This document shows positions 52,092 through 61,322 of a DNA stretch of 64,000 nucleotides, piece by piece. The DNA is from Alloalcanivorax marinus. Lineage in GTDB: Bacteria; Pseudomonadota; Gammaproteobacteria; Pseudomonadales; Alcanivoracaceae. The position numbers were made by a program, and so were the translations under genes. The notes below the pieces were generated by a model. It had not been told where the DNA came from. It searched no databases and was given only the letters and a program-made list of their open reading frames with translations. Each line of letters starts with the position of its first letter. Position 1 is the stretch's first letter. The stretch lies in assembly GCF_016906305.1 (NCBI RefSeq), contig NZ_JADDOL010000007.1:1-64000 (forward strand), given 5' to 3'.

Positions 52092-53486
52092 ATGAGTGAC
52101 ACCACGCTTTCTTCTTCCTCTTCCTCTTCCATGAATGACGGTCTGCCGGCCCGCGAGCGGCGCTGGGCGGCGGTGGCCGTGTTGCTGGGCATCGCGCTGA
52201 GCAATCTGAGCACGGCGGTGGTGAACATCGCCCTGCCGGATATGGCTCTGTCTCTGGGCGCCAGCGACGCGGCCACGGTGTGGGTGGTGAACGGTTACCA
52301 GCTGGCGGCGGTGGTGTGTCTGCTGCCGGTGGCGGCGATGGTGGAGGCGCTGGGGCTGAAGCGGTTGTTCGCCACCGGGCTGGCGGTGTTCACCCTGTCG
52401 TCGCTGGTGTGCGCGGTGGCGCCGACCCTGGGTACCCTGGTGGCGGCCCGTTTGCTGCAGGGCGTCGGCGCGGCCCTGTTGTCGGTGGCCGGGGTGGCGC
52501 TGGTGCGGGTGATCTATCCGCAGCGGCTGGTGGGCAAGGGCATGGCCTGGCTGGCCATGGCGGTGGCGGTGCCGGCGGCGCTGGGGCCGACCTTCGCGGC
52601 CATGGTGCTGGCGGTGGCGTCCTGGCCGTGGATTTTTCTGATCAATGTGCCGCTGGGCGGGGTGGCGTTGTGGTTGTTTCTTCGTACCGTGCCGGGCAGC
52701 GAGCGCACCGCCCACCGGTTCGACGGGCTGGGCACGTTACTGAACGGGCTGGCCTTCGGTCTGCTGGTGGTGGGCGTGGGCACCCTGGGCAGCGGCGACC
52801 GGCGTCTGGCGTTGGCGGAGATCGCGCTGGGGCTGGTCTGCTTTGTTCTGTTGTTCCGGCAGCAGCGGCGTCATCCGTCGCCGATGCTGCCGTTCGATTT
52901 GCTGCGGTTGCCGGTGTTTTCCCTGGCGGTGCTGACCTCGTCCTGTTCCTACACGGCGCAGATTCTGGCCTATGTGTCGCTGCCGTTTCTGTTCGAGCGG
53001 GTGCTGAATATGACGCCGGTGCAGAGCGGGCTGCTGATCACGCCCTGGCCGCTGACCACCGCCATCGCCGCCCAACTGGCCGGGCGGCTGGTGGTGCGTT
53101 ATCCGGCGGCGGTGCTCAGCAGTCTCGGGCTGGGGATTCTGGCGGCGGGGCTGGTGCTGATGGTGTTTCTGCCGGCGGAGCCGGCCTATTGGCAGATCGC
53201 CTGGCGCATGGCCCTGTGCGGAGTCGGCTTCGGCCTGTTCCAGACCCCGAACAACACCGCCATGATGACCACCGGCCCGGCAACGCGCAGCGGCGCCGCC
53301 TCCGGCATGAACGCGGTGGCCCGGTTCGCCGGCTGGACCCTGGGGTCGGCGCTGGTGACGCTGCTGTTCGGCCTGGGCGGCGAACAGGGGCCGGCGCTGT
53401 GCCTGGCGGTGGGCGCGGCGTTCGCCGCCAGCGGCGCGGTGGCCAGTGCCGCGCGCCGCTGGCGGGAAGTACGCGCCGCCGGCTGA
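52092..53486 (+). CDS. MFS transporter, DHA2 (EmrB/QacA) type
   Basis: A 464-residue inner-membrane exporter with about 14 predicted membrane segments and the DHA2 motif WVVNGYQLAAVVCLLPVAAM near residue 60. It has the RLLQGVGAALLSVAGVALV motif C region. It probably exports drugs or toxic compounds using the proton gradient. Residues 7-13 are seven serines, encoded by a TCT/TCC repeat, just before a second possible start (ATG 52,131), so the true N-terminus is uncertain. Confidence 0.9.
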   Translation: MSDTTLSSSSSSSMNDGLPARERRWAAVAVLLGIALSNLSTAVVNIALPDMALSLGASDAATVWVVNGYQLAAVVCLLPVAAMVEALGLKRLFATGLAVFTLSSLVCAVAPTLGTLVAARLLQGVGAALLSVAGVALVRVIYPQRLVGKGMAWLAMAVAVPAALGPTFAAMVLAVASWPWIFLINVPLGGVALWLFLRTVPGSERTAHRFDGLGTLLNGLAFGLLVVGVGTLGSGDRRLALAEIALGLVCFVLLFRQQRRHPSPMLPFDLLRLPVFSLAVLTSSCSYTAQILAYVSLPFLFERVLNMTPVQSGLLITPWPLTTAIAAQLAGRLVVRYPAAVLSSLGLGILAAGLVLMVFLPAEPAYWQIAWRMALCGVGFGLFQTPNNTAMMTTGPATRSGAASGMNAVARFAGWTLGSALVTLLFGLGGEQGPALCLAVGAAFAASGAVASAARRWREVRAAG

Positions 53487-53510
53487 CATTTGCCGGGGAG
53501 ACCAGATGGG

Positions 53511-54110
53511 TTACAGCACCCGTCCGGCCAGCCACTGCATGGCCAGCGCCAGGCCCAACACGGCGCCGCCGGCCATCAGGCTGGTGGTCAGCGCATGGCG
53601 GCGCCATTGCGCCTCTACCTTGGGGCCGAACCGCCACACCAGCCAGGCCAGGCCGTAGTAGCGGATGCCCCGGGCGATCAGGGCGGCCAGCACGAACAAC
53701 GCAATCGGGTAGCCGGACAGACCGGCGGTGATCATCGCCACCTGAAACGGGATCGGCAGAATGCCCAAGGTGAGGATGGCGATAAAGCCGTACTGGTCGA
53801 AGAAACCCTGGAAGCCCTGGTAGGCGTTCTGCATGCCCATGGCTTCGATGAACCAGGTGCCCAGCGACTGATAGAGCACCATGCCGACGCCGTAACCGAG
53901 CAGCGAGGCCAGCAGGCAGCCGGCGGTGGTGACCGTGGCCAGCCGCCAGAGGCGCTCGCGGTTGGCGGCCATCAGCGGGATCAGAATCAGCTCGATGGGC
54001 ACCGGCAGGATGATGGTCTCCAGAAAGGAGAGCACGCCCAACAGCCACGGCATGTGCCGGGAGCGGTTGAGGCGTTCCAGCCAGCGCTGGGTGCGGTCGG
54101 TGGTGGGCAT
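53511..54110 (-). CDS. YqaA/DedA-type VTT-domain membrane protein
   Basis: A 199-residue protein with four to five membrane segments and the VTT-domain core: FLETIILPVPIELILIPLMA near residue 29, and a later GILPIPFQVAMITAGL. YqaA-like proteins belong to the SNARE-associated/DedA superfamily, linked to membrane lipid or undecaprenyl phosphate transport. The specific role is unknown. It is convergent with the MFS gene upstream and divergent from the next. Confidence 0.88.
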   Translation of the reverse strand: MPTTDRTQRWLERLNRSRHMPWLLGVLSFLETIILPVPIELILIPLMAANRERLWRLATVTTAGCLLASLLGYGVGMVLYQSLGTWFIEAMGMQNAYQGFQGFFDQYGFIAILTLGILPIPFQVAMITAGLSGYPIALFVLAALIARGIRYYGLAWLVWRFGPKVEAQWRRHALTTSLMAGGAVLGLALAMQWLAGRVL

Positions 54111-54202
54111 GGCGCGCTACTTTAGCCGGTTTGATCCGGTTTGTCCGTGGCGGCGAATCGGACAACAATAGCCGGCTTCCTTTCCTGCCAGGGCCAATAC
54201 CG

Positions 54203-55402
54203 ATGGACACCGTTTCGTCCGAGCTTCCCGATCACGTTCAACGCGGCAATATCTGGCGGCTGTCGGTGTCCCAGGCCCTGGCCGGCGCCAACGCGGTGGT
54301 GGTCTACGCCACTGGCGCCATTGTCGGCGATGCCTTCGCGCCGTCGCCGGTGCTGGCCACCTTGCCGGTGTCGATTTTCGTGGTGGGCATGGCGGCGTCG
54401 ATTCTGCCGGTGGGCGTGATCGCCCGGCGGCGCGGCCGGCGCACGGTGTTCCTGCTCGGCGCCGGGGCCGGCGTGCTGGCCGGTGCGGTGGCCACGGTGG
54501 CGGTGCTGGTGGCGTCGTTCTGGCTGTTCTGCCTGTCCACCTTCTTTGGCGGTGCCTACGCGGCGGTGGTGCTGTCCTACCGCTTCGCGGCGGCGGACGG
54601 GGTGACGCCGGCGCGGCGGGCGCGGGCCCTGTCACTGGTGATGGCCGGCGGCGTGGCCGCCGGGGTGATCGGGCCGCAGCTGGTGACCTGGACCATGGAC
54701 CTGTGGGCGCCGTTCACCTTCGCCGCCACCTTCGTGGTGCAGGCGGCGGTGGCGGCGCTGTCCGCCTTGCTGCTGGTCGGCGTGCGCCTGCCGCCGCCCA
54801 CGGCGGCGGAGCAGGCCGGCGGCCGGCCGCTGGCGATGATCGCCCGCCAGCCCCGTTTCGTGGCGGCGGCGGTGTGCGGCGCGGTCTCCTATCTGGTGAT
54901 GAATTTCCTGATGACGGCGGCGCCGCTGGCCATGCATCTGTGCGGGCACTCCCAGGCCGCCGCCAATCTGGGGCTGCAATGGCACGTCATCGCCATGTAC
55001 GCGCCCAGCTTTTTCACCGGCAACCTGATCGCCCGCTTCGGCGCCGGCCGGGTGGCCGCCGTGGGCCTGGTGCTCACCGGCGTGTCCGCCGCCGTCGGGC
55101 TGCTGGGCCTGGAGGTGCGCCACTTCTGGTGGATGCTGGTGCTGCTGGGCCTGGGCTGGAACTTCGGTTTTCTGGGTGCCTCCGCCATGGTGCTGGAATG
55201 CCATCGGCCGGAGGAAAAGACCCGCGTGCAATCGCTCAATGACTTTATCGTCTTCGGGCTGATGGCGGTGGGCTCGTTCTCCTCCGGCGGCCTGCTCAGC
55301 GCCTACGGGTGGGAGCGGGTGCTGTGGGTGTCGTTCCTGCCGCTGGTGCTGGCGGCGCTGGCGCTCACGGTGGCGCTGCGCCGCCGCGCGCCGGCGGCCT
55401 GA
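54203..55402 (+). CDS. MFS transporter (12-segment type)
   Basis: A 399-residue permease from the ATG at 54,203. It has about 12 hydrophobic segments and the motif A-like GVIARRRGRRTVFLLG near residue 72. The length and the single long central loop (PPPTAAEQAGG) suit the drug/solute efflux groups of MFS. No substrate can be named. It ends exactly where the MksB/JetC gene ends on the opposite strand, with the stop codons abutting. Confidence 0.88.
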   Translation: MDTVSSELPDHVQRGNIWRLSVSQALAGANAVVVYATGAIVGDAFAPSPVLATLPVSIFVVGMAASILPVGVIARRRGRRTVFLLGAGAGVLAGAVATVAVLVASFWLFCLSTFFGGAYAAVVLSYRFAAADGVTPARRARALSLVMAGGVAAGVIGPQLVTWTMDLWAPFTFAATFVVQAAVAALSALLLVGVRLPPPTAAEQAGGRPLAMIARQPRFVAAAVCGAVSYLVMNFLMTAAPLAMHLCGHSQAAANLGLQWHVIAMYAPSFFTGNLIARFGAGRVAAVGLVLTGVSAAVGLLGLEVRHFWWMLVLLGLGWNFGFLGASAMVLECHRPEEKTRVQSLNDFIVFGLMAVGSFSSGGLLSAYGWERVLWVSFLPLVLAALALTVALRRRAPAA

Positions 55403-58400
55403 TCACCCGATTTCTTCCATGAAATCCAGCGCGCCCTGCTGGCGGATCACGCGGCGGTGCTGGTCCCAGAGTTCGCGGATGCGTTCCTGGTTGAGTTGCT
55501 GGCGGTCCAGCAGTACCCGGGTGTTGAGTTCGCCCACCGGGGCGGGGCTGGGCACCTTGCTGAACACGAACTGGTTGCTGATCAGGTCCAGGAAGGGGCC
55601 GGCCTTGCTGGTGGGCATGATGAAGATCAGCTGCAGGCCGAGGGTTTCGGTGAGGTAGCGGATCACGCTTTTGGAGCGGCTTTCGTCCATGTGCATGAAG
55701 GCTTCGTCGACGATCACCATGCGCAGGTGGCTGTCGCCTTCGTTGAAGCGGAAGGCGCTGGTGATGGCGGCGGCGCGGATGATGTAGGCCGGCGTTTCCA
55801 GTTGCCCGCCGGAGCCGGTGCCGTATTGGCTGAGGCTGATGGGGGCCTTGTTTTCCGGGTGTTTGAGGATGTCGTACTGGCGGTAGCGGCGGTAGTCGCT
55901 GATCCGTTCCAGTTCGCGCAGGGCCTGCTGTTCGTCACCGTCCAGCAGCAGGGCGAGCAGCCGGTCGCGCACCGTTTCCGCCTTGGCGGAAAGCGGCGTG
56001 TCGAACAGGCTGGCACCGTCGCCGAGATTGGGAATCTCGATCACTTCCTTGAAGAAATTCCAGTATTCCTTGTATTCCGGAATCCACTGCCACTCGAAGG
56101 AGAAGCGCTCCCGGTCGGCGCCGAACTGGTGATGCTCCAGTTCGGCGTTGAGGTTTTTCAGAATGCGCTCGCCGTCCTGGATGGCCTGATGAATCTGGCT
56201 GCACAGGTCGCTGACGAAGGTGGTGTTGAAGGTTTCCCGCAGGCCCTGGAGTTTTTCCTGTTTTTCCAGCAGGACGTTGTTGCTCAGCCGGTTGTGCAGG
56301 TTGTCGAGCTGCTGGTGCAGGCCGTGCACGTGGCCGAAGAAGGGCGCGCTGTGCAGTGCCTCCTGGCTGTCGGCCAGCAGTTGATCGGCGGGCTGGGCCT
56401 GCTGGTTGTACTGGTCCAGGGTTTTTTGCAGGGCCACGGCGGTTTCCGTGAGCGCCCGGGTCAGGGCCTGTTCCTCGGCGACGAAGTCGATGTCGCCGTG
56501 GGCCTGGCGCAGGCGCTGGTCCATGGCCTCGACGCGCGGGTCCACGTCCAGGCCCGGCCAGTAGCGGGTGCAGGCCCGCAGGCTGGCCTCCGCCTGTTCC
56601 TGGGCGTCCTGGTAGCGTTCGCTCTGGTCCGCCAGTTTGCCGAGGGTGGCGGTGCAGGCGCTCAGTTGGGCGCTCAGTTTGCCGTTGTCCTCGGTGAGGG
56701 TTTTCAGGCGGGTTTCCAGGTCCCGGTGACGGGTGCGGGCCTGTTGCTGCCGGTCCTCCAGGTCCTGGTGGTCGCTCAGGTCCAGGTCGGCCAGGGCGGC
56801 TTCGGTCTCCTCCAACTGGTGGCGGGTCTCCAGCAGATGGCTGGCGGCGGCGACCCAGTGCAGGGGTTGGAAGGCGCGCACCTGGTGGTGCAGCTGCCGC
56901 ACCGCCTGGTAGTCGTCGGCGGCCCGCCGGTACTGTTCCTGCAGCTCCAGCAGGGCGCCGCGCTGGGCGCGCAGGTTGCGCTCCCGCGCCGCTTCGCCAA
57001 ACACCAGCTGGCCGTCATCCAGGTCGCAGCGGAACAGGGCGTAGTTGCCGGAGCCCAGGCCGTCGACGGTGATGCCCCGGCGGGTGGTGCGCAGGGTATC
57101 GGCGTCGTTCACCCGCACCACGTTGCCGTAGGAGGCTTTCAGGTAGTGCTCGGCGGTGCGGTGGCTGAAGCGCAGGGCGTGAAACAGGGAATCGTCGGGC
57201 AGATGGCTTTTTTCCGCATCGCGACGGGCCTGCTCGCCCTGGATCACCCGGGCCCGGTTGCGCTGTTTGCCGGCCAGACGGCGGACGATGCGGATCGCCT
57301 CGGCCTCGTGGTCCGGTTCCACCAGGATGCCGAAGCGGGCGCCGCCGATGTAGCCCTCGATGGCCATTTGCCAGTCGGCGTCCCGCACGTCCACATGGTC
57401 GCACAGCACCCGGGGTTCCGCCTCGGGGCACTGCTGGCGGATCGCCTGGACGGCCAGCTCCACGTCCTGGGGGTAGTTGACCTTTTTTGATTCCAGATTA
57501 CGGATCTGGTGCTCCAGACGTTTTTGTTGCTGGTCCAGCTGTTCCAGGGCCTGGCCCCGGCGGCTGACCAGCCGGTCCAGCCGTTGCGCCACGGTCTCCG
57601 CCTCCTGGCCGGGCGCGGCGTGCGATTCGTCGTGCAGCAGCCCGGCCAGTTGGTTGTGCAGCTGCTGTTCGTCGCGCACCCGGGCCAGGCCCGCTTCCAG
57701 CGGCGACAGGTCGATCCAGTCCCGGGCCAGCATCTGGTTCAGGTCCGGCAGTGCCTTGCTCTGCTCGGCCAGCAGCGCCTTGCTGGTGGTGCGCCAGGCG
57801 TTGCCGCCAAACAAGGGCAGTTCCAGTTCCAGGCTGTGCCGCGTGAGCAGGCCCTGAATGTTGCGCAGGGCCTCCAGGTTGGCGCCCCGTTGCCGGTCCT
57901 GTTCCAGCAGCGGCCGGGCGCCGTCGCGGAGCTGTTCGGTGAGCGCCGCCTGGCGGGCTTCCAGGGCCTGTTTGTCGCGCAGGGCGGGGATGCCGAGAAT
58001 GCGCGCCTGCAGGTCCACCAGTTCCTGGTGGGCCTGCTCCAGCCGCTGCTGCACCTGGTCCGCTTCGTCCCGGTTGCTGTCCTGCTGCTGGCGGAGCCGG
58101 CTTTGTTCTTCCTTGCGTTCCCGGTAGTCCGCCTGGTTACGGCGGAACTGCTGGGCGGCGGCGCCGTAGGCCTGGGTGGTGCGTTCCAGCCAGTGTTCCA
58201 GGTAGTCGCCGGCCTGCTCCCGGGCGCGGGCCAGCAGGTCCACGTTGCGGCGCAGTTGTTCCGCTTCCTCGGCCATGCCGTGGACGGTGCGCATCAGGTC
58301 GCGGATGCGGCGCAGGGTGTCGCCCATGTCGTGGGGTTCGAGCACCTCGCTGGCGACGAATTGGTTGATCGATTCCACCGGCTTGTAGGCCATGAAACGG

Positions 58401-59053
58401 GCGAAGGTGCGCGCCGCGTTGCGCGCTTCGTTGCGCGATACCGCGTCGCGCTTGCCGCGCAGGGCGCCGTACAACCGCGCCAGATAGGCGCCTTTCTTGT
58501 CGTAGGTTTCCACTGCTTTCTTGCCGAGCCGGCGGCGTAGCAGGTTGGCGATGTCGGTGATCGCCACGGTGTGCTTGCCGTCCACGTGTTCGTGAACGAA
58601 GTCCGACAGACTGAGCATCTCGCCGGCCACGATCATTAGCAGCAGGTCGTCCTGGCGGGCCTGGGCGCTGGTGCCGGCGCGGTCCAGGTGGGCGCGCACG
58701 CCGATCACGGCGGTGAACGGTTCGGCGGTTTCGCCCTTGGTGGGGTGGAACACGCCGGCGATGTAGCCGTCGCTGTCGTAGGGGCGGGCGAAGGCGCCGT
58801 CGTCGCAGCCCAGCACGTAGGAGGCCAGGGTGCGCACCTGCTTGCCGCCACGGCCGCGCTGGGTGGTTTCGTCCTGGCCCGGGTTGTAGTTGAACAGGTT
58901 GTCGTGGGCGGCGGTCATCAAGGTTTGCAGGGCGTCGGCGGCGGTGGTCTTGCCGGAGCCGTTGCCGCCGGAAAACAGGTTCACCGGGCCGTACTCAAAC
59001 TCGCCGGCGGGCAGGTTGCCCCAGTTCACGGTGATCGAGCGTTTCAGGTACAT
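55403..59053 (-). CDS. SMC-like ATPase of a JetABC/MksFEB condensin (JetC/MksB-like)
   Basis: A 1216-residue SMC-like ATPase. Walker A SGGNGSGKTT lies at residues 28-37, two long coiled coils follow (about 270-500 and 690-950) with a hinge-like region near 520-650, and the C-terminal signature GTGSGGQLE precedes Walker B MVIVDEAFMHMDE. It would form the DNA-loop-extruding ring with the two upstream gene products. It overlaps the end of the JetB/MksE gene by ten bases. Confidence 0.9.
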   Translation of the reverse strand: MYLKRSITVNWGNLPAGEFEYGPVNLFSGGNGSGKTTAADALQTLMTAAHDNLFNYNPGQDETTQRGRGGKQVRTLASYVLGCDDGAFARPYDSDGYIAGVFHPTKGETAEPFTAVIGVRAHLDRAGTSAQARQDDLLLMIVAGEMLSLSDFVHEHVDGKHTVAITDIANLLRRRLGKKAVETYDKKGAYLARLYGALRGKRDAVSRNEARNAARTFARFMAYKPVESINQFVASEVLEPHDMGDTLRRIRDLMRTVHGMAEEAEQLRRNVDLLARAREQAGDYLEHWLERTTQAYGAAAQQFRRNQADYRERKEEQSRLRQQQDSNRDEADQVQQRLEQAHQELVDLQARILGIPALRDKQALEARQAALTEQLRDGARPLLEQDRQRGANLEALRNIQGLLTRHSLELELPLFGGNAWRTTSKALLAEQSKALPDLNQMLARDWIDLSPLEAGLARVRDEQQLHNQLAGLLHDESHAAPGQEAETVAQRLDRLVSRRGQALEQLDQQQKRLEHQIRNLESKKVNYPQDVELAVQAIRQQCPEAEPRVLCDHVDVRDADWQMAIEGYIGGARFGILVEPDHEAEAIRIVRRLAGKQRNRARVIQGEQARRDAEKSHLPDDSLFHALRFSHRTAEHYLKASYGNVVRVNDADTLRTTRRGITVDGLGSGNYALFRCDLDDGQLVFGEAARERNLRAQRGALLELQEQYRRAADDYQAVRQLHHQVRAFQPLHWVAAASHLLETRHQLEETEAALADLDLSDHQDLEDRQQQARTRHRDLETRLKTLTEDNGKLSAQLSACTATLGKLADQSERYQDAQEQAEASLRACTRYWPGLDVDPRVEAMDQRLRQAHGDIDFVAEEQALTRALTETAVALQKTLDQYNQQAQPADQLLADSQEALHSAPFFGHVHGLHQQLDNLHNRLSNNVLLEKQEKLQGLRETFNTTFVSDLCSQIHQAIQDGERILKNLNAELEHHQFGADRERFSFEWQWIPEYKEYWNFFKEVIEIPNLGDGASLFDTPLSAKAETVRDRLLALLLDGDEQQALRELERISDYRRYRQYDILKHPENKAPISLSQYGTGSGGQLETPAYIIRAAAITSAFRFNEGDSHLRMVIVDEAFMHMDESRSKSVIRYLTETLGLQLIFIMPTSKAGPFLDLISNQFVFSKVPSPAPVGELNTRVLLDRQQLNQERIRELWDQHRRVIRQQGALDFMEEIG

Positions 59054-59706
59054 GGCTGGTCCTCCTCGCCCTCGCTCAGGGTGGCCAGTACCGCGTCGGT
59101 GACCAGGCTGGTGATGTCCGGGCGGATGGTGAGCCAGGCTTCGCCGTCTTCCAGGTCGCCGTCGCCGGCACTGCGGATTAGCCGTAGCTGGCGCATGCGG
59201 CGAAACAGCGCCTCCCGTTCGGTACGTCCGTCCGGCAAGGGCCGGCCCAGCAGGTTCTTGCTGGCCAGATTCAGCGCCTCCAGGGGCAGGGTGGCCTGGC
59301 CCTGTTCGTCGATCTGGCCCTCGCGCAGGGATTTGTCGTATTCCGCCCGCAGCACCAGAATCAGCGCCACCTCCTGCTGGCTGAGCCGGTTGCGCAGGCC
59401 ATGATTGAAGCCGGTGTCGTTGAAGCCGGTGTCCTGGTCCGCCTCACCGGGCACCTCGGCGCCGGGGGGAAACAGGCGCAGGGAGGCGAAGCGGCGCTCA
59501 TGGTGCAGGCGTACCCGCAGCACGCTCAGATAGTCCTCCACCAGCTCCGGGACCCGCAGGTAGCGGTCGTACAGCTCCGCTTCCTTTTTGCTTTCGTCAC
59601 GGCGCAGCACGCCGTGGTCGAGCAGGCGGATCATCAGTTCCGAGAATTGCGCCGGGGTGACGCCGTGGGCGTCCAGCGCCTCATTCAGGGCGTGCCGTAG
59701 TGTCAT
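59044..59706 (-). CDS. DUF4194 condensin subunit (JetB/MksE-like)
   Basis: A 220-residue winged-helix kite-type subunit. DUF4194 hallmarks include RLLDHGVLRRDESKKEAELYD near residue 26 and LSQQEVALILVLRAEYDKSL near 100. Such subunits bridge the kleisin and SMC proteins. The start at 59,706 overlaps the end of the upstream gene by 26 bases, and its end overlaps the SMC gene, so the three proteins are made together. Confidence 0.9.
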   Translation of the reverse strand: MTLRHALNEALDAHGVTPAQFSELMIRLLDHGVLRRDESKKEAELYDRYLRVPELVEDYLSVLRVRLHHERRFASLRLFPPGAEVPGEADQDTGFNDTGFNHGLRNRLSQQEVALILVLRAEYDKSLREGQIDEQGQATLPLEALNLASKNLLGRPLPDGRTEREALFRRMRQLRLIRSAGDGDLEDGEAWLTIRPDITSLVTDAVLATLSEGEEDQPCT

Positions 59707-61126
59707 CCTGTTCCAGTTCCAGCAGGAAGCCGTCCCGGCGCACGAAGTAGTGTTCATCGCGGACGACGTCGGTGGGTTCGATGCGCAGCCGGAAACCGGC
59801 GGCGGCGTGGTCGGCGCTGCCCAGTTCGATCACGTGGCTCAGCGCCAGCAGGTCGCGGGCGTCGTTGACGGGCAGGTCGCGGTTGTCGATGCGGCGGCTG
59901 GCGCCGAGGGCGTCGCGCAGGTAATCGCGCAGGGCGCCGCCATTGATATGGAAGGCGCTTTCCAGCAGCCGCTCGGTGGCCAGCTCACGGAGGGTGGCGT
60001 CATCCGGGGCGTCCAGTTCCGCCATGCGGTGCTGCACCCGGCGCGGCGCGCGCGCTTCGCGCAGACGCACCTGGGCCGGATCGATCAGCCCCAGGTGCAG
60101 GCTGGCCATGGCCTCGCCGGCCTGGCCCAGGCGCCGGGCATAGGTGTCGTCGTCCAGCTCCGAAAGCCGCTGGCACAGGCCGACGATGTCGCCGTGCTTC
60201 TGGCTGTGCAGATAGCTGAGCTGGCGGATGATGATGTCCGCCCGGCGGGTAAACCCCTGCAGGGTGCGGCGCAGGGCCGGCAGCATGATTTCCGAGGCAT
60301 TGCGCATGCGCGTGTCGATGCTGTCCAGCAGCTGGAACAGCACCGAGGCCTCGGCGCTGACGATCAGATCCGGGGCCAGGCGGCGCAGTTCCTTCTCGGC
60401 CCGGGCCTTCCAGGCTTTCGGCTTGCGCTTGATCCGTTCGATCACGGCGCGGATGCGGTCGCGGTGCTTCTCCACGCTGTCGGCGGAGATGCGGATCGCC
60501 ACGTCCGGCTGAAAGCGCTTTTCCATGAACTCGAAGAACTGGTCGCTGGCCTGCTGGACCAGTTGCCGGGATTCCACCTCCCGCACCAGCTCCCGCTTGC
60601 GTTCTTCCAGCTCGGCGATGATGTCGGTGAAATCGGCGATGATCCGTTCGGAGTGCTCGTGGGCGTCCAGCAGGTCATAGACTTCACCGCGCTCGGCGAA
60701 GGCCGCCAGGGCATTGAGGGTGTTGCGGGTATTGCGGTGGCGGGTGCGCACGCTGCGGCCGTCCACCTCGGCCAGGGTCTGGGTGAACAGACGGCCGGTG
60801 CGGCTGAACGGGTAGGTGGACTGGAACGAGGCCTCGTCCTTGTCGCGCTTGAGCCAGCCGTGTTCCACCAGCAGGTTGAGGATCCAGCCGGCCTGCTCCC
60901 GGTTGTTGCGGAAGCGCCCGGCCTCGTCGTCGCCTTCCAGCAGCGGCGCCCGCTCCAGGGCCTCGCTGAACACGTCCAGCACCTGGTCGCGCTTCAGCGA
61001 TTCGCCGTAATCCGCCTGGCTGCCGTAGAGCCGCTCGTGGAGCAGACGCACGCACTCCGCCACCTGCTCCCGGTACTTGCCGGTGAGCGGTTTGAAGAAC
61101 TGCTCGCGTTCGTCCGTGAAAAACAT
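59681..61126 (-). CDS. DUF5716/JetA-type kleisin subunit (MksF-like)
   Basis: A 481-residue protein from the ATG at 61,126; an earlier start at 61,150 adds eight residues. The N-terminal winged-helix region (EQFFKPLTGKYREQVAECVRLL) and long central helices fit the kleisin role of JetA/MksF. It is the first gene of the operon. A Wadjet operon would add the JetD nuclease, and a Pseudomonas-type Mks operon would add MksG, but neither is present in the window. Confidence 0.88.
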   Translation of the reverse strand: MFFTDEREQFFKPLTGKYREQVAECVRLLHERLYGSQADYGESLKRDQVLDVFSEALERAPLLEGDDEAGRFRNNREQAGWILNLLVEHGWLKRDKDEASFQSTYPFSRTGRLFTQTLAEVDGRSVRTRHRNTRNTLNALAAFAERGEVYDLLDAHEHSERIIADFTDIIAELEERKRELVREVESRQLVQQASDQFFEFMEKRFQPDVAIRISADSVEKHRDRIRAVIERIKRKPKAWKARAEKELRRLAPDLIVSAEASVLFQLLDSIDTRMRNASEIMLPALRRTLQGFTRRADIIIRQLSYLHSQKHGDIVGLCQRLSELDDDTYARRLGQAGEAMASLHLGLIDPAQVRLREARAPRRVQHRMAELDAPDDATLRELATERLLESAFHINGGALRDYLRDALGASRRIDNRDLPVNDARDLLALSHVIELGSADHAAAGFRLRIEPTDVVRDEHYFVRRDGFLLELEQDDTTARPE

Positions 61127-61322
61127 GAAAGGGCACCGGCGCTCCACCAAACGCGCTATTTAATCAGGTTGCCGGCCGTCTTCAAAGACGACCCCTTTAC
61201 CGACCGGTTACAGATCCGCCACAGGACCCCTACGGGAACGGGCGTGCCTGCCACGGGACCGTCATCTTGCCCGCCCAGGCTGGGTGATTTTCCAGGTCCG
61301 ATCCGGCCGAAGGGGGTAAACC

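Noticed and set aside
52110-52130. A phase-variable repeat in the MFS gene
   Set aside because: The TCT/TCC run changes length in multiples of three, so slippage would alter serine number but would not switch the gene off.
55457-57490. A 677-residue plus-strand frame opposite the SMC ATPase
   Set aside because: It is rich in G, A, V and Q with no domain, and is fully antisense to a gene with clear Walker motifs.
55403-61126. A complete Wadjet plasmid-defence system
   Set aside because: The JetD nuclease is not adjacent on either side, so plasmid cleavage cannot be claimed.
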